Shown here in pieces: positions 8,590-17,715 of a DNA stretch of 64,000 bases. Source of the DNA: Brucepastera parasyntrophica (lineage in GTDB: Bacteria; Spirochaetota; Spirochaetia; Treponematales; Treponemataceae); NCBI RefSeq assembly GCF_022376835.1, contig NZ_CP084606.1, forward strand, positions 1,172,501 through 1,236,500. Reading direction: 5' to 3'. Numbering within the stretch: the first letter of the stretch is position 1; every line of letters starts with the position of its first letter. The notes under the pieces were generated by a model, which made no database searches, was not told the DNA's origin, and was given only the letters and a program-made list of their open reading frames with translations. Made by a program: the position numbers and the translations under genes.

Positions 8590-8710
8590 TCAGCACTCAG
8601 CGAAAAATAAAGGCTTTGCAGAAGCCAAGGTTGTTGTTCCTGTTGCTGGGGTTGTTCCGGGAAGCATTGCGCCAGCCCGTAATTTCCTTTCTTATGGTTT
8701 CCATCATAAG
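8590..8710 (-). repeat. Probable DGR template repeat (TR)
   Basis: On the minus strand this stretch is rich in AAC, AGC and AGG codons. One frame reads GWRNASRNNPSN then RNNNLGFC and stops at 8597-8599. Runs of AAC codons, targets of adenine-directed mutagenesis, followed by a GF motif and a stop are the hallmark of DGR template/variable repeats that encode the end of a C-type-lectin fold. No start codon, ribosome-binding site or longer domain supports it as a gene by itself. It lies about 0.9 kb downstream of the DGR-type reverse transcriptase on the same strand. The exact ends are uncertain. No matching variable repeat occurs in the window. Confidence 0.72.
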
Positions 8711-8791
8711 CGCAAGCCTGGCCTGCTCTTTGGCGCTGGGAGCATGACAGGAAAGAGTATTCGAACCTCTCTGAAAATACCTTCAAAACAG

Positions 8792-8820
8792 TTGACATTA
8801 TTCCTTTAATGGAATATCAT
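8792..8820 (+). promoter_or_regulatory. Promoter and operator of toxin-antitoxin pair
   Basis: TTGACA (8792-8797), 17 bases, TATCAT (8815-8820). An inverted repeat TATTCC-TTTAAT-GGAATA (8799-8816) fills the spacer, well placed for autorepression by the HTH antitoxin. The -10 box ends six bases before the toxin ATG, so the mRNA should be leaderless. Confidence 0.75.
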
Positions 8821-8826
8821 TGAAAT

Positions 8827-9177
8827 ATGAAATGGAACGTTGAGTTTACCGATGAATTCGGTGGTTGGTGGGATACCCTTTCACAAGCCGAGCAGAAATC
8901 AGTCGCGTTCACTGTAGGACTTCTTGAGATTGAAGGACCTGGACTCAGATTTCCTTACAGCAGTAAAACTATCGGTTCCATACATTCCGGAATGCGTGAA
9001 TTGAGAAGCCAGTGCGAAGGGAGGCCTTTACGGACTTTTTACGTTTTTGATCCACGGCGTAATGCAATATTACTCATTGGCGGGGATAAAACAGGAGATG
9101 ATCGATTTTATGAAGTACTGGTTCCCAGAGCGGATGAAATCTATAAGCACTACCTTTCCGAAATTGAGGAGGAATAA
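8827..9177 (+). CDS. HigB/RelE-like toxin (phage Gp49-like family)
   Basis: A 116-residue protein of the Gp49-like/HigB group of type II toxins, which are ribosome-dependent mRNA endonucleases. Family features are WNVEFTDEFGGWWDTL at the N-terminus, then MRELRSQCEGRPLRTFYVFDP and ILLIGGDKTGDDRFYEVLVPRADEIY. Basic residues in RELRS and RPLR fall where the catalytic surface lies in the family. No ribosome-binding site precedes the ATG, consistent with leaderless expression. The antitoxin gene follows after two bases. The pair sits inside the DGR block on the opposite strand to the RT and TR. Confidence 0.87.
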   Translation: MKWNVEFTDEFGGWWDTLSQAEQKSVAFTVGLLEIEGPGLRFPYSSKTIGSIHSGMRELRSQCEGRPLRTFYVFDPRRNAILLIGGDKTGDDRFYEVLVPRADEIYKHYLSEIEEE

Positions 9178-9179
9178 CA

Positions 9180-9497
9180 ATGAAAACACATAAATGGTCT
9201 GAATTACGCGATAAAATGCCCCCTGAAACGAGAGCTGAAGTTGATGAGCAGATACAGAAAACCATAGCGGAAATGCCACTAAACGAACTTCGCAATGCTC
9301 GAGGATTATCTCAGAAAATGCTTGCCGAGGCCTTGCACATACAGCAGCCAGCAATTGCAAAGATGGAAAAACGCACTGATATGTATATCTCCACCCTCCG
9401 CAGTCATATTGAGGCGATGGGAGGTGAACTCGAAATCACCGCCCGGTTCCCCGATGGCGCAGTAAAGATAACCAATTTTTCATTGATAGAATCATAA
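9180..9497 (+). CDS. HigA-like antitoxin (XRE helix-turn-helix)
   Basis: A 105-residue DNA-binding antitoxin. The HTH_3 domain spans about residues 37-90 (LRNARGLSQKMLAEALHIQQ, then AIAKMEKR and LRSHIEAMGGELEITARF). By family it neutralises the upstream toxin and represses the shared promoter; the inverted repeat at 8799-8816 is the likely operator. Its ribosome-binding site GAGGAGG lies in the last codons of the toxin gene, so translation is coupled. Unlike the leaderless toxin, it has strong initiation signals, which would favour antitoxin excess. Confidence 0.88.
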   Translation: MKTHKWSELRDKMPPETRAEVDEQIQKTIAEMPLNELRNARGLSQKMLAEALHIQQPAIAKMEKRTDMYISTLRSHIEAMGGELEITARFPDGAVKITNFSLIES

Positions 9498-9534
9498 AGA
9501 TTGAAACCTTGCAGACCCGGAGGCAAACCCAACT

Positions 9535-9665
9535 TTGCGGGAGGGAATCCATGCGCGTAACGCACCGTGTAGATCCCCGGGATAAACCCGAGGATGACGG
9601 GACGGCATTTCCGCTCTCTTTTTCGTCATTCCCGCGCAGGCGGGAATCCACGCGTGTAACGCGCC
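9535..9665. repeat. Tandem REP-like elements
   Basis: Two related units, GGGAATCCATGCGCGTAACGC...GGATGACGGG and GTCATTCCCGCGCAGGCGGGAATCC followed by ACGCGTGTAACGCG. The second runs into the 3' end of the reverse transcriptase frame, whose last dozen codons (about 9626-9670) are translated repeat. Confidence 0.7.
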
Positions 9666-10522
9666 GTGCAGAGCCCAGGGAGGCGCCCCTCAATTTGTTT
9701 ATTACGGAAAATCCGGGAACGGGCAAGATAGAGATGGCTGCTGACCGCCTCCATCCGCATCCCCGCTTCCGCTTCGGTTAAAATTCCCTCCCTCCGGTTA
9801 TGTTCAATTTCTGACAATCCGGCTTTGTACCGTTCTTTTGTTTTTCGCAAAAGATAGACACCGTTTTGTTTTACCAGAAATCCGAGAAAAGGCGCTCCGG
9901 AATGAGTCGACGCAATCACTGCCGGTTTAAGGGTTAGTTTAAGTCGGCCACAGGCATAAGAAACAAGAGTTCCATAGAGTTCTTTCAGAAACGTTTTATC
10001 CTGTGAAAAAACAAGAATATCGTCCATGTACCGTATATATTTGCGGGTTCCCGCTACTTCCTTCGCGTAATGATCACACAGGGCAAGGTACTGATTCGCG
10101 AAATACTGGCTGGTCAGGTTCCCGATGGGTAAACCTGTATCACTGCCATAGGAATCGATTACCGTACTGAAAAGCCGCAATGCCTTTTTATCCTCGATGA
10201 TTTTTTTTAACAATTCTTTGAGAATTGTGTGATCAATCGAATTAAAATACGCACGAACATCCATTTTAAGAAAATACGCTGAACTTTTCGCAAAATGAAA
10301 TGCCCGGAGCACCGCCCTATGTGTCCCCTTGTTCCGGCGGCAAGCATAACTGTCGAAAATCTGATACCGTTCAAAGGCCGGATCAAATATATTCATCACG
10401 GCATGCTGAACAATGCGGTCCCGTACCGGAGAGGCGGATATAATCCGTTCCTTTGGGTCATGGATACGGAACTGGTGGTATGGTCCGGGTATATATGTAC
10501 CCCGGATTAACTCCTGCGCCAC
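9626..10522 (-). CDS. DGR-type reverse transcriptase, 5'-truncated
   Basis: The 298 codons hold a full palm/finger core: GTYIPGPYHQF, DRIVQHAV and FDSYACRRNKGTHRA (residues 57-70), catalytic Asp in LKMDVRAYF (85-93), GLPIGNLTSQ (130-139) and the active site YMDD (165-168), then a thumb to about 275. The Ser-Gln in GNLTSQ, where most reverse transcriptases have a QG-type motif, marks DGR enzymes, which copy a template RNA with errors at adenines into a variable repeat. There is no maturase domain and no retron RNA. The frame starts at GTG, but homology continues upstream (Arg-Asn-Leu-Asp-Arg-Asn-Leu, to about 10549), and the roughly 50 residues before that are missing. They are replaced by the end of the neighbouring lipoprotein. 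Activity is doubtful. Confidence 0.85.
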   Translation of the reverse strand: MAQELIRGTYIPGPYHQFRIHDPKERIISASPVRDRIVQHAVMNIFDPAFERYQIFDSYACRRNKGTHRAVLRAFHFAKSSAYFLKMDVRAYFNSIDHTILKELLKKIIEDKKALRLFSTVIDSYGSDTGLPIGNLTSQYFANQYLALCDHYAKEVAGTRKYIRYMDDILVFSQDKTFLKELYGTLVSYACGRLKLTLKPAVIASTHSGAPFLGFLVKQNGVYLLRKTKERYKAGLSEIEHNRREGILTEAEAGMRMEAVSSHLYLARSRIFRNKQIEGRLPGLCTARYTRGFPPARE

Positions 10523-12783
10523 TGCATGAAGATTTCTATCAAGGTTTCGGTAACCGTTATGCTCGCCGTGCTATAGGGTACGCTCACCGTGTACGCCGTC
10601 GTGTTTGCGTTAAAGGTTGGGCTCAAGACTCCATCGCTCAGCGTTATGCCGCTCAGGTTCGCGTTATTGCTCGCCGCGCGCGTCACCACTACTATATAGT
10701 CCTGCGTTGTCGTGTCCTGCGCCGTCACCCGTATCGTTATCGTGTTCGCTCCCACGTTCAGGGGCTGTGCAACGCCGCTGTTGGCGCTCACGCTTGCGCT
10801 GCCGTCCGCCGCTGTGCCCGTTACCGTTATGCTTGTCACACTGTTCGCCACGCTCACCGTCAGGTTACTCAGGTCCGCGTCCGTGTTCGCGGCGGTCCGC
10901 GAAACGGTTACCGTATAGTCTTTTGTTGTCTCCCCGTCCTCGGCAGTCACCGTTATCGTTATCGGGTTTGACCCGACGTTTAAGTTTTGCGCAACCCCGC
11001 TGTTGCTCACGGTCGCCGCGCCGTCCGCCGCAGTCCCGGTTACCGTTATGGCTGTTACGGTGTACGGCACGCTCACCGTGTAACTCGTCGTGTTCGCGTC
11101 AAAGGCAGGGCTTAAGGTTCCCGTACTTACCGTGAGGTTACTCAGGTCCGCGTTATTGCTCAGCACGGTCACCCCGAAGGTCTTTGTCACCGCCGTGCCG
11201 GTCACCGTTATGGTCACCGTTTTGTTTCCCGCCGATGCGCTGTCAAAGCCGGTGAAGGCGCAGGACGACGCCGGTATGGTCATACTGTTCCCCTCGCTGT
11301 CCGTTCCCGTGATTACAAGACCAGTGGTGTCAAGGCTTTCGCCTATCTTATACTGGGTCTTGTAGCTGCCGCTTAATTCTATAGAGGTAAGGGAAGCCGC
11401 GCTCACGGTCACCGTGTAAACCTGCGTGCTGTCGTCAGCGGCCGTCACTGTGTAGGAGACAGAGCCGGTAAAGTTCTGTGCAACTCCGCTGGCCGGGTTT
11501 ATACGCTCTCCGGTGTGGCTTACCGTGGGTATAAGAGCGGTTACGTCCGTTCCGTATGGCACGGTTGCGGCTATCGTCTTCGCGGCTTCGTTTATGTCTC
11601 CGGTAACTGCCGGGGTTTCAAACGCAAAGCCGGTTATGGCCTTGGCTGTGTTCGCCGCTACGGTTACGGTTACCGTGTATACGGCTGTGCTGCCGTCTTC
11701 GGCGGTTACTGTGTAGGGGACAGAGCCGGTAAAGTTCTGCGCGGCGCCGCTGGCCGGGCTTATGCTTACGCCCGTGTGCGTTATTGTCGGCGCAAGGCCG
11801 GTTACATCGGTGCCATAAGGCACGGTTATGGCTATCGTCTTCGCGGCTTCGTTTATGTCTCCGCCTGAGTGGGCGCCCGGAATGGTAAAGCCGGTTATGG
11901 CCTTCGAGGTGCTTATCAGGGTAACGGTCACCTCATAGTCCGTCACGCTGCCGTCCTGGGCGGTCACCCGGAGGGTTATCACCGTGGGGCTGGTTTCAAG
12001 GTTTTGAGGCGCCCCGCTGTTGGAACTCAGGCTTGCCGTGCTGTCCGCTTTTGTCCCGGTTACCGTTATACTGCTCACCGTGTCCGGCACGCTCACCGTG
12101 TAGGCGGTTATTGCTTCGTCAAAGTCAGGCGTCAGGGTTCCTTCACTTACGGTGAGAACGCTCAAAGCGGCGTTGGAACTGGGCGCGCGTACGGTCACCG
12201 TTACCGTATAATCCTGACTTGTCCCGTCTTCAGCGGTTACCGTGTACGTCACCGGGTCCGTAAAGTCCTGTGATTCTCCGCCGCCAGGGCTTACCACGGC
12301 CCCGTCCACGCGTATGTCAAGGGCAAGGTCTGTTTCGTCGGTGCCGTAGGGGGCCGTTATGGTTATGGTCTTGTTCTCCTCATCAACAACAACCGACCCG
12401 CCGGCAAGGTCTCCGGCCAGGCTGATGTCCCCGGCCGTTATGGTTTTCCCCGAGCTTGCCCAGTGCGCGTAGAGTTTGAGGTCGCCGCTCACCTTTATTT
12501 TACTGCCAGACGGGTACAAGGTACCGTTCCCATCGGCCCTGGTGTTCCAGCCCATAAAGGTGAAGCCGGTCCGTGTAAGCCCGGTCCCCGCCGGCGCGGT
12601 GATTGACTCGCCGTCTTCCACCTCTGCCTTTTTCGGGGCCGTCCCGGTTCCCCCGTTCGCGTGATAGGTCACGGTCCGGGTTTTCATAAGCAGGGCTATA
12701 AAGAAGGGGTTTTCACAGGAGGTGAACAGTCCCCCCGCAATAAGCGCTATCATACATATCAAACCAATACTTTTCCGTTTCAC
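10507..12783 (-). CDS. Repeat lipoprotein: InlB repeat, cadherin-like and Ig-like domains; C-terminus truncated
   Basis: A 758-residue surface lipoprotein with lipobox LFTSC (cleavage before Cys 23). An InlB/Listeria-Bacteroides repeat follows (residues about 38-108), then a DUF5018-like repeat, a cadherin-like beta-sandwich, two more DUF5018-like repeats (PYGTDVT, QNFTGSV, YTVTAEDGS), a Big_3-like Ig domain near 460-535, and cadherin-like repeats, one of them shortened by about 15 residues. The last repeat stops mid-strand and ends in out-of-family residues TLIEIFMQWRRS, exactly where the reverse transcriptase begins, so the original C-terminus is lost. GTG start with AAGGAGAGG upstream. Adhesive role inferred from domains only. 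Confidence 0.82.
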   Translation of the reverse strand: MKRKSIGLICMIALIAGGLFTSCENPFFIALLMKTRTVTYHANGGTGTAPKKAEVEDGESITAPAGTGLTRTGFTFMGWNTRADGNGTLYPSGSKIKVSGDLKLYAHWASSGKTITAGDISLAGDLAGGSVVVDEENKTITITAPYGTDETDLALDIRVDGAVVSPGGGESQDFTDPVTYTVTAEDGTSQDYTVTVTVRAPSSNAALSVLTVSEGTLTPDFDEAITAYTVSVPDTVSSITVTGTKADSTASLSSNSGAPQNLETSPTVITLRVTAQDGSVTDYEVTVTLISTSKAITGFTIPGAHSGGDINEAAKTIAITVPYGTDVTGLAPTITHTGVSISPASGAAQNFTGSVPYTVTAEDGSTAVYTVTVTVAANTAKAITGFAFETPAVTGDINEAAKTIAATVPYGTDVTALIPTVSHTGERINPASGVAQNFTGSVSYTVTAADDSTQVYTVTVSAASLTSIELSGSYKTQYKIGESLDTTGLVITGTDSEGNSMTIPASSCAFTGFDSASAGNKTVTITVTGTAVTKTFGVTVLSNNADLSNLTVSTGTLSPAFDANTTSYTVSVPYTVTAITVTGTAADGAATVSNSGVAQNLNVGSNPITITVTAEDGETTKDYTVTVSRTAANTDADLSNLTVSVANSVTSITVTGTAADGSASVSANSGVAQPLNVGANTITIRVTAQDTTTQDYIVVVTRAASNNANLSGITLSDGVLSPTFNANTTAYTVSVPYSTASITVTETLIEIFMQWRRS

Positions 12784-12843
12784 TTTTTCCTCTCCTTTTC
12801 ATACGGGCCGGGAAGGCAGCTTCCGCACCCCGGCGCTTTTTTC

Positions 12844-13003
12844 TTACACAATACACTGTGTAAGCCGCTCATTCTTTACACATGACAGTGTGTAAAACCG
12901 TTATTCTCCACACATCCCTATGTGTAAGACTTGTATTCTTTTATGCAATACCATGCGTAAGTGTTTTTCCCCCGCATAGCCATACACACGTCTGTGCGTA
13001 TGG
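12844..13003. repeat. TTACACA hairpin array, right (4-5 units)
   Basis: Units start at 12844, 12876, 12908 and 12941 (period 32, 32, 33), each seven-base arms around a six-base variable loop. A weaker fifth unit lies at 12981-13002. The fourth unit changes both arms (TTATGCA/TGCGTAA), keeping pairing through a G-T. Spacers share a TATTCT-like end. The array lies upstream of the lipoprotein gene and is inverted relative to the left array. Confidence 0.82.
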
Positions 13004-13027
13004 CCTGTGTATTCCAGTATCCGCACG

Positions 13028-13540
13028 CTAGAACCGGAGACCGGCGCTCACGCCCGCTCCCCATAAAAAGGGATAGCCGCCCCGGGCAAAGGGTTCGACA
13101 AACCAGGAGCCGAACACAAACCGGTACCCGGCCGCAAGGCCCCGAGAAAGGCAGGCGTCGGTTCCCCCTCTTCAAAGATGAGGCTCGCCCCCACATTTCC
13201 CTGCACAAAAAGGCCCTTCCCCTCACCGCCGAGGACGGGCACATACCAGCGCACCAGGGCCGACGGCTCAAGGGTCACGAGTCCCGCGAAATCACTGCTC
13301 ACCGAGACTGCCGCCCCGACCGAGAGGAAGTCAAGCACCAGGTAGTCAAAGCGGAGGCCGCCCCGAACGACAGACCTTTGCGGGTGTTCGCGTTGGCCTC
13401 AAGCGAAAGGCCCGCCGACATTCTGGGATACCCGCAGCAGGACCGGACAGTTCAGTGGTTTCCCCGTCTGCCGGCTCCTCCGCGCAAAGCGGCAGGAGGA
13501 ACAGAAAAATGAGAAGCGTCATACACAGAGATTTATTCAC
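13028..13540 (-). pseudogene. Small outer-membrane beta-barrel protein, three frameshifts
   Basis: Starts GTG with a signal peptide (MNKSLCMTLLIFLFLLPLCA) and ends with the barrel signature WGAGVSAGLRF and stop at 13028-13030. Between them the sequence switches frame three times, near 13425 (GGG), 13361 (CCCC) and 13138 (GG). Adding one base at each restores a continuous protein of about 170 residues with alternating strands (LDFLSVGAAVSV, GLFVQGNVGASLIF, GSWFVEPFARGGYPFLW), similar in style to the protein at 43885. Since all three are losses of one base, sequence error is as likely as true decay. Confidence 0.65.
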
Positions 13541-14039
13541 CAGGAAGCTCCTTTACATTATGAATGCATAAAGAAGCAGAGCGCGGTACAGGACGAGGGA
13601 CAAACAGTTAACACGAAAAGGGCTTCCCTTTTCTTTATGCGTTGCGACTTTATATGATAATATGTCAAGTATGGGGCAGAAAAGCTGCTTTGTAAAGGAA
13701 AAAGATACGGCATTGCGGAGATTCAGGGGGAAGGGTCTGACAAATCTTTTTTTACTTTTTGCTTCTTATCTGCGCCTGCGGTAAAACGTCCGGGCTAATA
13801 CCCGGCGCCCCTTTCCGTCATCCCCGCACGCCACCCCGTCATTCCCGCGAAGGCGGGAATCCACGCACATAACACACCGCGAAATACCCGGGACATCCCC
13901 ACGCAGGCAGGGACCAGGGGTGACGGACGTACCCGCGTCCCGCAGGCGGGGCTGGCGTTCGTCATTTTATAACCGCCATCCGCCGGGCTGAGTTTCGTAG
14001 CGGCACAGGAACGGCGGAACTTTCGCCGTTCCTGCGTCA
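13541..14039. other. Gene-free region with REP-like repeats
   Basis: No gene is supported. The right part (13795-13920) holds REP-like units (GTCATTCCCGCGAAGGCGGGAATCC and relatives). A hairpin GGAACGGCGGAA...TTTCGCCGTTCC near 14008-14034 lies just downstream of the adhesin gene stop and could help end its transcript. Confidence 0.6.
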
Positions 14040-17000
14040 TCATTGCAACTTCCCGTCCGTGCCAATTTTCCCCGTTTCCCCGTTTACCAGGAATTTATTG
14101 CAGTTAGCAGATATAATCGTACCGCCCAGGACCGGTGTGCCGCTTCCTCCCTGCGGATTAATATTTCCCGCATAAGTCTGCGTTAAATTTGCGGCTATGG
14201 TGATAAGATTGCCGGCGGGCAGATATATCTCATTCCCGGGTGCTTCATCAACCTTCGCCCCGCCGCTCATCTCAAACGCCCCGCCGTTGCCGGACACATA
14301 CACACCTCCGCCGGAGCTAGTTGCCGTGTTCCCGGTGACATTGCCGCCTTCCATAATGTATTTGGAACCGCTATGATCCAAAAATACACCGCCGCCGTTG
14401 ACGCCGGCTTTATTCCCGGTAATGCTTCCGTCTGTCATCGTGAAAGTACCCTTATGCGAAAACACGCCGCCGCCGCCTTGTTTGGTTTCATTTCCTGTAA
14501 TACTTCCGGCGGTCATCTTAAAAGAACCCTCAAACAAATACACACCACCGCCGTTGGTGGCGGAAACCGTGTTCCCGGTAATGCTACCGCCGTTCATGTC
14601 AAAACTGCCGCTGTGTACATACACACCGCCGCCATAACTTGAACCGGTACCGGAGACAGCCATGTTGTCTCTGATAGTTCCGTTGCCCATCGTGAACTTA
14701 GCGTTTGTGCCGGTCACATATAGGCCGCCGCCGTTCGTTGCCGTGTTCCCGCTTATTGTTCCGGCAGTCATTGTTAATGTACTATTACTGCCCGCATATA
14801 TACCGCCGCCGTTCGTTGCCGTATTCCCGCTTATTGTTCCGCTCTGCCCCGAAGAGCTATTCATTGTACATGTAGCGCCGCCGCCGGAGACCCCGCTGTC
14901 GGCCATATACATGCCGCCGCCGGAAGCTGCTGCGTTATTTCCAGTTATGGTAAATTCATATGTTGTTAATTTTCCGCCACCGCCGGAAACCTCACTGCCG
15001 GCTATATACACGCCGCCGCCGCAATCCGCCGTGTTGCCTCTTATAGTCCCGTAGCTGCTTATTTGTGCCGTACCGCCGCCGCCTGAAACCTCGCTGCCGG
15101 CTATATACACGCCGCCGCCGTAATTCGCCGCGTTATTTCCGCTTATGGCACTGTCACTGCTCTGTAACGTAAATGTTCCGCCTGTAGATGTGCCGGTACC
15201 TTCATTTTTTTTCCCTTCTACATACACAGCGCCGCCGGACTCACCGGCTCTGTTGCCGCTCATGTTTCCTCCGGCTAATTGGAAGTAACCGCGGCCTTTA
15301 CCCTTTATGCCGCCGCCGACATACACCCCCCGCCGTTCCGGGCCTCATTATCATCGATGGAACCAAGGACAACTGTGAGGCTCCCGTCTTCCATATATAC
15401 GGCCCCGCCGTCTCCCTGGGTTGTATTGTGCGCGACAGTTCCTCCTTCCAGCCGGAAGCTGGCATTGCTCGATGTTCCTGAAGAAGCCGCAATGTACACG
15501 CCGCCGCCTGAAACGGCGGCTTCGTTTTTGGTCAGGCCGCCCTCATACATCGTGAAAGTCCCGCCGCCCGTTGTTGCGGTACCCCCGTCTATATATATGC
15601 CGCCGCCGCTGACGGCTGCTTTGTTTTCAGTAATACTTCCGCTGTTCATGGTGAAAGTCCCGCCGTCCGAATTGCTTCCGCCGCCGATATACACGCCGCC
15701 GCCGTTCTGGGCTTCATTATCAATAAGGCTTGCGGTAGTCGACCTGAGCGGCATAATGAAATTACCTGCCCTGTGTATATATATACCGCCCCGGAGGTCG
15801 CCGTGTTCCGGGTGATGATGCCGCCGCTGAACTCAAACTCGCTGGCAGTAGTAATATATACTGCGCCGCCGGAAATTGCCGTGTTCGAGACGATATTTCC
15901 CCCACTCATGATAAAGGAACCGCTGCCCGTCACATACACGCCGCCGCCGCTGTCGCCGGTCAAGTTGTCACTGATAGTCCCTCCGCTCATGGTGAATGTC
16001 CCGCCGTTCACATGTACTCCGCCGCCATATTTGGTATTATTGAGCGTCCCCCCGTATCCGCCTGTAAGGGTCAGGTTATCTGCGAGGGTTACGTCCGCAT
16101 TTTCCATATACAGGACACGCCGTTCACTGCCGCTGCCGCCCTCGGCATCCAGGATACCCGCATTGTCTCCGGTTCCCGCTCCCATCAGTATAATAGGAGG
16201 ATAGGTTGCGTACAGGTCATTGGCATTTGTTCCGGTTATATCAACCATACCATTTACACCGACAGCGCCGTTAATACCTGAAATAGAAGTGTATTCGATT
16301 TTCCCGCTTACCAGTATAACCGCCGGAGAGACATTGTCTGTTCCGTAGCCGGGCCATTGGTTATTATAGTTTGTGTTGCGTATCGTATTCAGCGCGAGCT
16401 GGACGGAATTCAGAGCCGTATCGGGCGCGTCGCCGGTTCCCGTTTCTGTACCATCCTCAGAGACATAATACACTGTCTGAACAGAACTGCCGGTGTCCGG
16501 AAGGAGGTACGTAATCGTATATGTCTTGCGGGTCACACCGTCGGGCGCGGTTACCGTTATAACAAGACTGTTGCTCTTGTTTTTTTCCAGCAATGGGGAA
16601 TCATCGGTATCCAGGGTATATATCTCATAAGGTGATACCGAATTGAAATACTGTATCAGATGTCCGTTAAGGCTGGCGACGAACGATTGTCCCTCAGTCA
16701 TCAGGGTCAAGGACAGGCCAAAGTGCTTGTCAGTAGTTCCGCTTCCGATAATGAGATACGTTTCCGTGTCGGAGTCAAAGTCTGTAATAACACTGCCTGT
16801 TTCACCTGCAGGGACCAGTGATATGCCGGCAAGCCGGGTGTTTGACGATATAAAATCGGCCTCTTCCAGAGACAGGTATTCTTCCGGCTTTCCATCAACA
16901 AGCCACCTGTTTGTTGTATTTTCATTCTGAACAATTACGCTTTTCTCGGTATAATATACCGTTTTTCCGTCTGCACGGACAAAGGCGAGTGTAAGGTATC

Positions 17001-17715
17001 TCTGCCCGGCGGGAACATCCGGCAGTTCGAATGTGATACAACGAGAACCTCCATGAGTTTCGATCGATGTACCCTCAAAGACCTCGGTTGCATACGGCGT
17101 GCCGGCCGCTATGTTGCTGTATTCGGTGAAGATGTTTACCTTCACCGATTCAATGATGTCGCCGCCGCTGAATTGGGGAAAATGCACTTCAAGTTCTATA
17201 GTACCCGCTCCCTCAACCGGCACCAGCGTGATATGTACGGACGCCGGCACGGAAGCCACAGTGAACGCGGTTCCCTCTCCCTCATACAGCAGTACGCGTG
17301 TCGGCTCGTCGTCGCTGTCAAAACCTTCCGCACGCACCACCATGTTGCCGGATGCCGGCAGCCTGGAAAGCGAAAGGGCGACGGAGGCGGTTTCATTATC
17401 CGCCTCCGTTTCGGTCTGCGCATACACTGTGCCGGCATCATTCTCCGCACATATATACACACGGAACCATCCGGTGTCGGGTAAAGTTCCGGGGACAGCG
17501 GTACGCTCCGCGGATTCCGCTTTCCGTATATGTACGGTCATAAATTCTCCCGCGTCCCTACCCGCGGGTTTTTCCGCGAGAGGGTTGCCGCACGCCGCGG
17601 TCATAATAAGCATGTATACCGCAAAAAGGCAGGATGCCGCCGCTTTCCATTTTCCGGGATTGTACATATCTGTCTTTCGCATGGTTTTCCTGTCATTCAT
17701 CCTGCGTGTCCTCAC
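14040..17715 (-). CDS. Giant lipoprotein adhesin A, beta-helix GGGVY repeats (two frameshifts)
   Basis: Third gene of the adhesin operon. Corrected length is about 1225 residues. The N-terminus has a lipobox (LIMTAAC), then about 500 residues of Ig-like or carbohydrate-module-like sequence. The rest is a long right-handed beta-helix built from repeats of the form GGGVY-x-GG-TFTMSGG-TISGNTA, as in chlamydial Pmp and other polymorphic surface proteins. No autotransporter barrel follows, so it should stay lipid-anchored. GTG at 17715 overlaps the stop of gene B (GTGA), implying coupled translation. Frames change at CCC 15769-15771 and at CCCCCC 15326-15331; one added base at each restores the helix repeats. 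Ligand unknown. Confidence 0.8.

Noticed and set aside
8463-8809. Open frames on both strands over 8463-8809
   Set aside because: No start signals or family match; the minus-strand signature fits a DGR template repeat, and the remaining frames are by-products.
9626-10522. Reverse transcriptase as group II intron or retron
   Set aside because: No maturase or endonuclease domain, no intron RNA structure and no msr-msd-like region; GNLTSQ fits DGR enzymes.
10453-12273. Several plus-strand frames rich in Arg and Val
   Set aside because: Antisense of the Thr/Val-rich repeat lipoprotein, whose composition keeps other frames open.
8328-12960. TTACACA arrays as a CRISPR
   Set aside because: Units are 20-bp hairpins with variable loops, spacers are only about 12 bases and partly alike, and no cas gene is near.
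15776-15785. TATATATATA tract as cause of the adhesin A frameshift
   Set aside because: Loss of one TA would also restore frame, but adding one G at 15769-15771 gives better sequence and matches the other corrections.
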